From: DATCVR01 sp036566745
GTDB taxonomy: Bacteria > Actinomycetota > Actinomycetes > Jiangellales > Jiangellaceae
Assembly: GCA_036566745.1 (NCBI GenBank)
Contig: DATCVR010000244.1
Location: 1-15,915, forward strand
Direction: 5' to 3'
DNA: 15,915 bases
Shown here: in pieces, positions 12,480 to 15,915 of the stretch
Position numbering within the stretch: the stretch's first letter is position 1
Layout: every line of letters begins with the position of its first letter
The notes under the pieces: generated by a model
The model's database searches: none
The model's input: only the letters and a program-made list of their open reading frames with translations
Told to the model about the DNA's origin: nothing
Position numbers and translations under genes: made by a program

Positions 12480-14144
12480 ATGACCAGAGCGGATCAGCCG
12501 CACGGCGCGGACGACGAGCGTGATGCCAGACGCGCTGCGGTCCGTGGCGTCCTGCACCGTCGCGGAGAGCGCGGCCGTGCCGTGGCGCGGCCGGAGGAGT
12601 ACCGCAGGTTCCTGCGCTTCTCGGCGATCGGTGCGCTGATTCCGGGTGTCGGACTCATCGCCGCGGGCCGTCGCGTGCTGGGTTGGCTGATCCTCCTGGT
12701 GTTCCTGGCCGGGCTCGGAGCCATCGCCTATTACGTCGTCACCACCGGCAGGTCCGGCCTGGTCCGCATCGGCACCGATCGCGACCTGCTCTATCCGATC
12801 GCGCTCGGCCTGCTCGTCGTGGCGGCGGTCTGGCTGCTGACCGCGGTGGGGAGCTTCCACGCCCTCGAACCGCGCGGGCTGCGATTCCCCCAGCGGCTGC
12901 TCGGGGTGCTCGTGGTGGTCGTGGCCTCGTCGCTGGTCGTCGCTCCGCTGAGCCTCGGCGCGCGCAGTGCGTTCACCCAGATCGCGACCATCGACTCGGT
13001 CTTCGCCGACGAGGAGGACCAGCACAGCCTGACGGTCCCCGACAACGCCACCGAGAAGGATCCCTGGGCCGGCAAGCCGCGGGTCAACGTGCTGATCCTG
13101 GGCGCCGACAGCGGGGCCGACCGCGAGGGCACTCGCACCGACACCGTCATGGTCGCCAGCATCAACACGAAGTCCGGCGACACTGCCCTGTTCTCACTGC
13201 CACGCAACCTGCAGTACGTGCCGTTCCCCGAGGGCCCGATCCAGGACCGCTATCCCGACGGCTACCACGGCGAGCCCGAGTCCGAGTACTGGCTCTACTC
13301 GATCTACCGCAACATCCCGGCGGAGTTCCCCGAGGTGTTCGAGGGCATCCCCGATCCCGGAGCCGAGGCGCTCAAGCTGTCCGTCGGCGAGGCGCTCGGT
13401 CTCGACATCGACTACCACGTCATGGTGAACCTCCGGGGGTTCCAGTACCTCGTCGACGCCCTCGGTGGGATCGACATCGACGTCCCGTACGACATCCCGA
13501 TCGGGACACGCGCGATCGAGGGCGTGGGCTGCACCGAGGAGAGCGGCTGGATCCGCAAGGGCGACGACCAGCACCTCGACGGCTACCGCGCGCTCTGGTT
13601 CGCCCGAGCCCGATGCGGTCCGGGGCCGGTCAGCGACGACTACGAGCGGATGCGCCGGCAGCGCTGCGTGATCGGCGCGATCGCGGCCCAGGCCGACCCG
13701 TTCCGGCTGCTCACGCGGTACCAGCAGCTCGCCACGGCGGCCGAGCAGACCATGTCCACCGACATCCCTCAGCAGCGCCTGACCGCCTTCGCCGAGCTCG
13801 CCCTCAAGGTGCAGGAGACCGGTATCCGCAGCCTGCCCTTCACCAAGCAGATCGTCGACTACGGCGATCCCGACTACGACCTCATCCGCCAGTTCGTCGA
13901 GGATGCCCTGACGCCGCCGAAGCCCTCGCCGAGCGCCAGCGGATCTCCCTCGTCCACTCCGGGCGGCGAGCCGACCGGTGAGCAGACGCCCGGCGGCGAC
14001 GAGACGCCGGGCGGGGACCAGACGCCGGGCGGGGACGAGCCCGACGGCCCGGGCGAGCCCGACGGCCAGGGCGAGCCGGACCCCACCGAGCTGCCGACCC
14101 CGAACGAGACCGACGGCGCCCAGGACATCGCGGCCGTCTGCTGA
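12480..14144 (+). CDS. LytR-CpsA-Psr (LCP) family cell-wall glycopolymer ligase
   Basis: A 554-residue LCP protein. After a basic cytosolic N-terminus there are four hydrophobic segments (about 46-62, 67-87, 103-123, 138-158) instead of the single anchor of simple LCP proteins. The extracellular catalytic domain (about 200-470) shows VNVLILGADSGADREGTRTDTVM (202-224), SLPRNLQ (239-245), VDALGGIDIDVPYDI (325-339) and ALWFARARCGPGPVSDDYERMRRQR (371-395), holding the Arg and Asp residues that bind the polyprenyl-pyrophosphate substrate and Mg2+. LCP enzymes attach wall polymers such as teichoic acids or arabinogalactan to peptidoglycan. C351, C379 and C396 in the domain are unusual and could pair. 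The C-terminal ~75 residues are a disordered Pro/Gly/Asp/Glu tail ending AAVC. The ATG at 12480 is preferred because upstream codons encode shadow sequence. It is convergent with the WYL-like gene. Confidence 0.93.
   Translation: MTRADQPHGADDERDARRAAVRGVLHRRGERGRAVARPEEYRRFLRFSAIGALIPGVGLIAAGRRVLGWLILLVFLAGLGAIAYYVVTTGRSGLVRIGTDRDLLYPIALGLLVVAAVWLLTAVGSFHALEPRGLRFPQRLLGVLVVVVASSLVVAPLSLGARSAFTQIATIDSVFADEEDQHSLTVPDNATEKDPWAGKPRVNVLILGADSGADREGTRTDTVMVASINTKSGDTALFSLPRNLQYVPFPEGPIQDRYPDGYHGEPESEYWLYSIYRNIPAEFPEVFEGIPDPGAEALKLSVGEALGLDIDYHVMVNLRGFQYLVDALGGIDIDVPYDIPIGTRAIEGVGCTEESGWIRKGDDQHLDGYRALWFARARCGPGPVSDDYERMRRQRCVIGAIAAQADPFRLLTRYQQLATAAEQTMSTDIPQQRLTAFAELALKVQETGIRSLPFTKQIVDYGDPDYDLIRQFVEDALTPPKPSPSASGSPSSTPGGEPTGEQTPGGDETPGGDQTPGGDEPDGPGEPDGQGEPDPTELPTPNETDGAQDIAAVC
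13986..14039 (+). repeat. In-frame 18-nt repeat encoding TPGGD(E/Q)
   Basis: Three consecutive 18-nt units encode TPGGDE, TPGGDQ and TPGGDE in the C-terminal tail of the LCP protein, followed by a related EPDG(P/Q)G duplication. The array probably varies in length among strains and gives a flexible acidic extension. Confidence 0.75.
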
Positions 14145-14207
14145 CGCGGCGCCCTCCGCGCCCCGAGGCGCGTCCCGCGTCCCGCTTCCCGCTGCCCCAC
14201 CCGGCCG

Positions 14208-14278
14208 GTTGATCTTGGAGAAACTGCGGGATCCATCGGACATACCGTCCGGCATCAGAGCCGTTCTCCAAGATCAAC
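14208..14278. repeat. Perfect 15-bp inverted repeat between convergent genes (REP-like or bidirectional terminator)
   Basis: GTTGATCTTGGAGAA (14208-14222) is exactly repeated inverted at 14264-14278, with a 41-nt centre that holds a further perfect stem CGGAC/GTCCG (14237-14241 with 14247-14251). The arms are less GC-rich than the surroundings. It lies 63 nt after the LCP stop and 49 nt before the end of the WYL-like gene. No U-run follows either arm, so it may be a repeated extragenic palindrome or a non-classical bidirectional terminator. The rest of 14145-14327 is GC-rich with no gene. Confidence 0.75.
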
Positions 14279-14327
14279 GGGGGAGCCGGAGGGGGCGCGG
14301 GAGGCGCCAACGGGGCGCGGGCGGCGT

Positions 14328-15915
14328 TCAGGCCGCTTCGACGGGGGCGATGCCGCTGATGCGGTGGACCGCGAACGAGCGCACCTCGCCGCTGCGGTGG
14401 TCGAAGGCGGCCAGCCAGCCACCTTCGAGCCGCACCGGGTCGACGACCCGCTCGGAGGTGGCGCCGTGGTGGTCGACGTAGCCGATCCAGATCGTCGTGC
14501 CGGCCTCGAGGGCATGGCGCAGCTCGGTGACCAGTTGCGCGGAGCCGGTGCGGCCGAGCTGGCCGGGCACGGCCTCCGGTGGGCGTCCGGCGCTCGACCG
14601 GTCGCCGGCCCGCAGCGCTCGTACCGCGGCTCCGAGCAGGGCTTCGTCAGGGGTGGGACGCTCGGCGAGCAGCGGCTGCGGCGCCTGCCGCAGGGGTGCG
14701 CGGCGCGGCTCGCGACGGGTGATGACCACCGCTCCGTCCGCGCCCTCGGGAGCAGGCGCGAAGCCCAGCAGCCGCAACCGGTCGAGCAGCGTCGACGCGT
14801 CGAGCGTCGAGGCCAGCACGGTGGGTGCCAGCCGGCGTAGTCCGAGCGAGCCGGCTCGGGCGTCGGCCAGGATCTCGGCCAGGACCGCTTGGTCGTCGCA
14901 GCGGACGAACGACGACGCGGTTCCGACCCTCAGCAGTCCGTGGCGGCGGGACACGTCGTCGACGAGGTATGTCAGCGGCTGCGGCACCGGCGTCCGCGAC
15001 ACGGTGGCGAGGAAGTCGTGGACGTCGGCGGCCGAGCGTCCGGCGTCGAACGCGCGGCGCAGCGAGTCGGCGGTGAACCGGTGGACCGACGCGCCGCCCC
15101 GGCTCTCGACCTCGGACAGCAGGCCCAGCTCGCGGGCCAGGTCCGAACGCAGCGGGCCGGGCGCGACGGCGGTGAGGTCGGCCTGGAGCAGGACGTGGCC
15201 GAGCGGCTCGGGAAGCATGCCCTGGACTGCCTGGGCCGCAGCCAGGACGGCCTTCTCCTCGGTGCGGCCCTCGAGGAGCGGGCGGACGAACGCGGCCAGG
15301 GCGCCCATGCCGGTGACCCCGATGGCCTCGGCCTCGCGCAGCGTCCAGCGCACGACGTCGTCGCGCAACCGCCCTCCACGTCGGGGCCGTCGCCATCGCA
15401 CCGTGGCGAGCATGCTGTCGGTGTCCGGTGCCTCACCGGGCGGGAGCGCGGCGAGCTCGTCGAGGACCAGGCGGCGGATCTCGGGGCTGAGCGGGCGGTC
15501 GAGGTCGCGGCCCAGCGGCGGGACCGGCCGGTCGCGGTCGTCGCGGGTGCCCACCAGGCCGGCCGTGCGGCTGGTGCCGAGCCAGGTGCGGGTGAGGACG
15601 GCCCAGCGGGTGGCGGCGTCGTCGCGGCGCCACACGTCGGACACCGGCGTGGGGAGCCAGACCTCGTCGACGCCGTCGCTGGGCGCGACGAGTCCGGCGG
15701 CGAAGGCCAGCTCGGCGATGACCGCAGCGCCGGCGTCGTCGGTGTCGAGCAGGGCCGGGAGCTTGCGGAGGTCGCGGACGCCGAGGCCGCCGGTGCGCAA
15801 GACGGTGGGCGGATCGGCGTCCCACGCGTCGAGGAGGGTCTCGACCTTGCGGGTGAGGTCGAAGGCCGCGGCTCCGGCGGTGCGGTCGACGGTGGTGGCG
15901 TCGCGGGGCGTGGTG
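14328..15915 (-). CDS. Helicase-associated (XPB/Ssl2 helicase-C-like) protein with WYL-like C-terminus (partial)
   Basis: About 528 residues are visible; the reading frame stays open to the window edge, so the N-terminus is missing. A TTG at 15800 is not a credible start, because the upstream in-frame residues TLLDAWDADPPTVLRTGGLG form part of the same conserved block. The middle carries GHVLLQADLTAVAPGPLRSDL and SVHRFTADSLRRAFDAGRSA then ADVHDFLATVSRTPVPQPL, the pattern of the helicase-associated helicase_C_3 family. The C-terminal ~50 residues (TIWIGYVDHHGATSERVVDP...GGWLAAFDHRSGEVRSFAVHRI) resemble a WYL domain, a ligand- or nucleic-acid-binding fold. Such proteins are commonly found near xpb in actinobacteria; here one LCP gene lies between them. 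Function is unknown; a DNA-repair or regulatory partnership with XPB is inferred from synteny. Confidence 0.87.
   Translation of the reverse strand, partial: TTPRDATTVDRTAGAAAFDLTRKVETLLDAWDADPPTVLRTGGLGVRDLRKLPALLDTDDAGAAVIAELAFAAGLVAPSDGVDEVWLPTPVSDVWRRDDAATRWAVLTRTWLGTSRTAGLVGTRDDRDRPVPPLGRDLDRPLSPEIRRLVLDELAALPPGEAPDTDSMLATVRWRRPRRGGRLRDDVVRWTLREAEAIGVTGMGALAAFVRPLLEGRTEEKAVLAAAQAVQGMLPEPLGHVLLQADLTAVAPGPLRSDLARELGLLSEVESRGGASVHRFTADSLRRAFDAGRSAADVHDFLATVSRTPVPQPLTYLVDDVSRRHGLLRVGTASSFVRCDDQAVLAEILADARAGSLGLRRLAPTVLASTLDASTLLDRLRLLGFAPAPEGADGAVVITRREPRRAPLRQAPQPLLAERPTPDEALLGAAVRALRAGDRSSAGRPPEAVPGQLGRTGSAQLVTELRHALEAGTTIWIGYVDHHGATSERVVDPVRLEGGWLAAFDHRSGEVRSFAVHRISGIAPVEAA

Noticed and set aside
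10688..12523. 611-codon plus-strand open frame opposite xpb
   Set aside because: Antisense shadow with no recognisable motif; the XPB motifs are on the minus strand.
1..15915. CRISPR array, tRNA/rRNA gene, transposase, integrase or phage genes
   Set aside because: No regularly spaced repeats, cloverleaf-like sequences or such protein motifs were found on either strand by eye.

Overview
The window looks like chromosomal DNA of a high-GC actinobacterium. The evidence is very high third-position GC, frequent GTG starts, a GroEL with a GGM-type tail, an actinobacterial XPB-type helicase with a WYL/helicase-C-like protein nearby, a large LytR-CpsA-Psr (LCP) protein and a HelD-type RNA polymerase-recycling ATPase. 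Gene content would fit Nocardioidaceae or relatives, but the genus is a guess.

Left part (1-2669): the end of groEL with a strong intrinsic terminator, a small Ala-rich ORF, a convergent small protein with a Cys/His zinc-site-like pattern, a cutC-DUF4031 pair coupled by a GTGA overlap, and an HD-domain phosphohydrolase on the opposite strand. A short divergent region leads to an MFS transporter (2779-4059, +).

Middle part (4064-7405): the accessory-looking core. A tightly packed minus-strand operon encodes, in transcription order, a compact tryptophan 2,3-dioxygenase (TDO)-like protein, a kynureninase-like PLP enzyme and a long second TDO-superfamily protein whose aligned active-site positions are changed (His to Leu, Arg to Lys). 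Gaps between genes are 4 and 2 nt. The MFS gene converges on this operon with only 4 nt between stops and could export its product. The ~270 nt upstream of the operon is visibly less GC-rich and carries several inverted repeats and promoter-like boxes. I infer an uncharacterised tryptophan- or indole-derived small-molecule pathway. No kynurenine formamidase is present in the window.

Right part (7406-15915): a decayed pyridoxamine-5'-phosphate-oxidase-fold gene sits directly behind, and overlaps the stop of, a HelD/HelR-like ATPase gene with a recognisable promoter. Next come a lipoprotein of unknown function and the XPB-type helicase gene, both on the minus strand. Divergent from xpb is an LCP-family cell-wall ligase gene. 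It converges, across a perfect 15-bp inverted repeat, on a helicase-associated/WYL-like protein whose N-terminus lies outside the window.

No tRNA, rRNA, CRISPR array, insertion sequence or integrase was seen.
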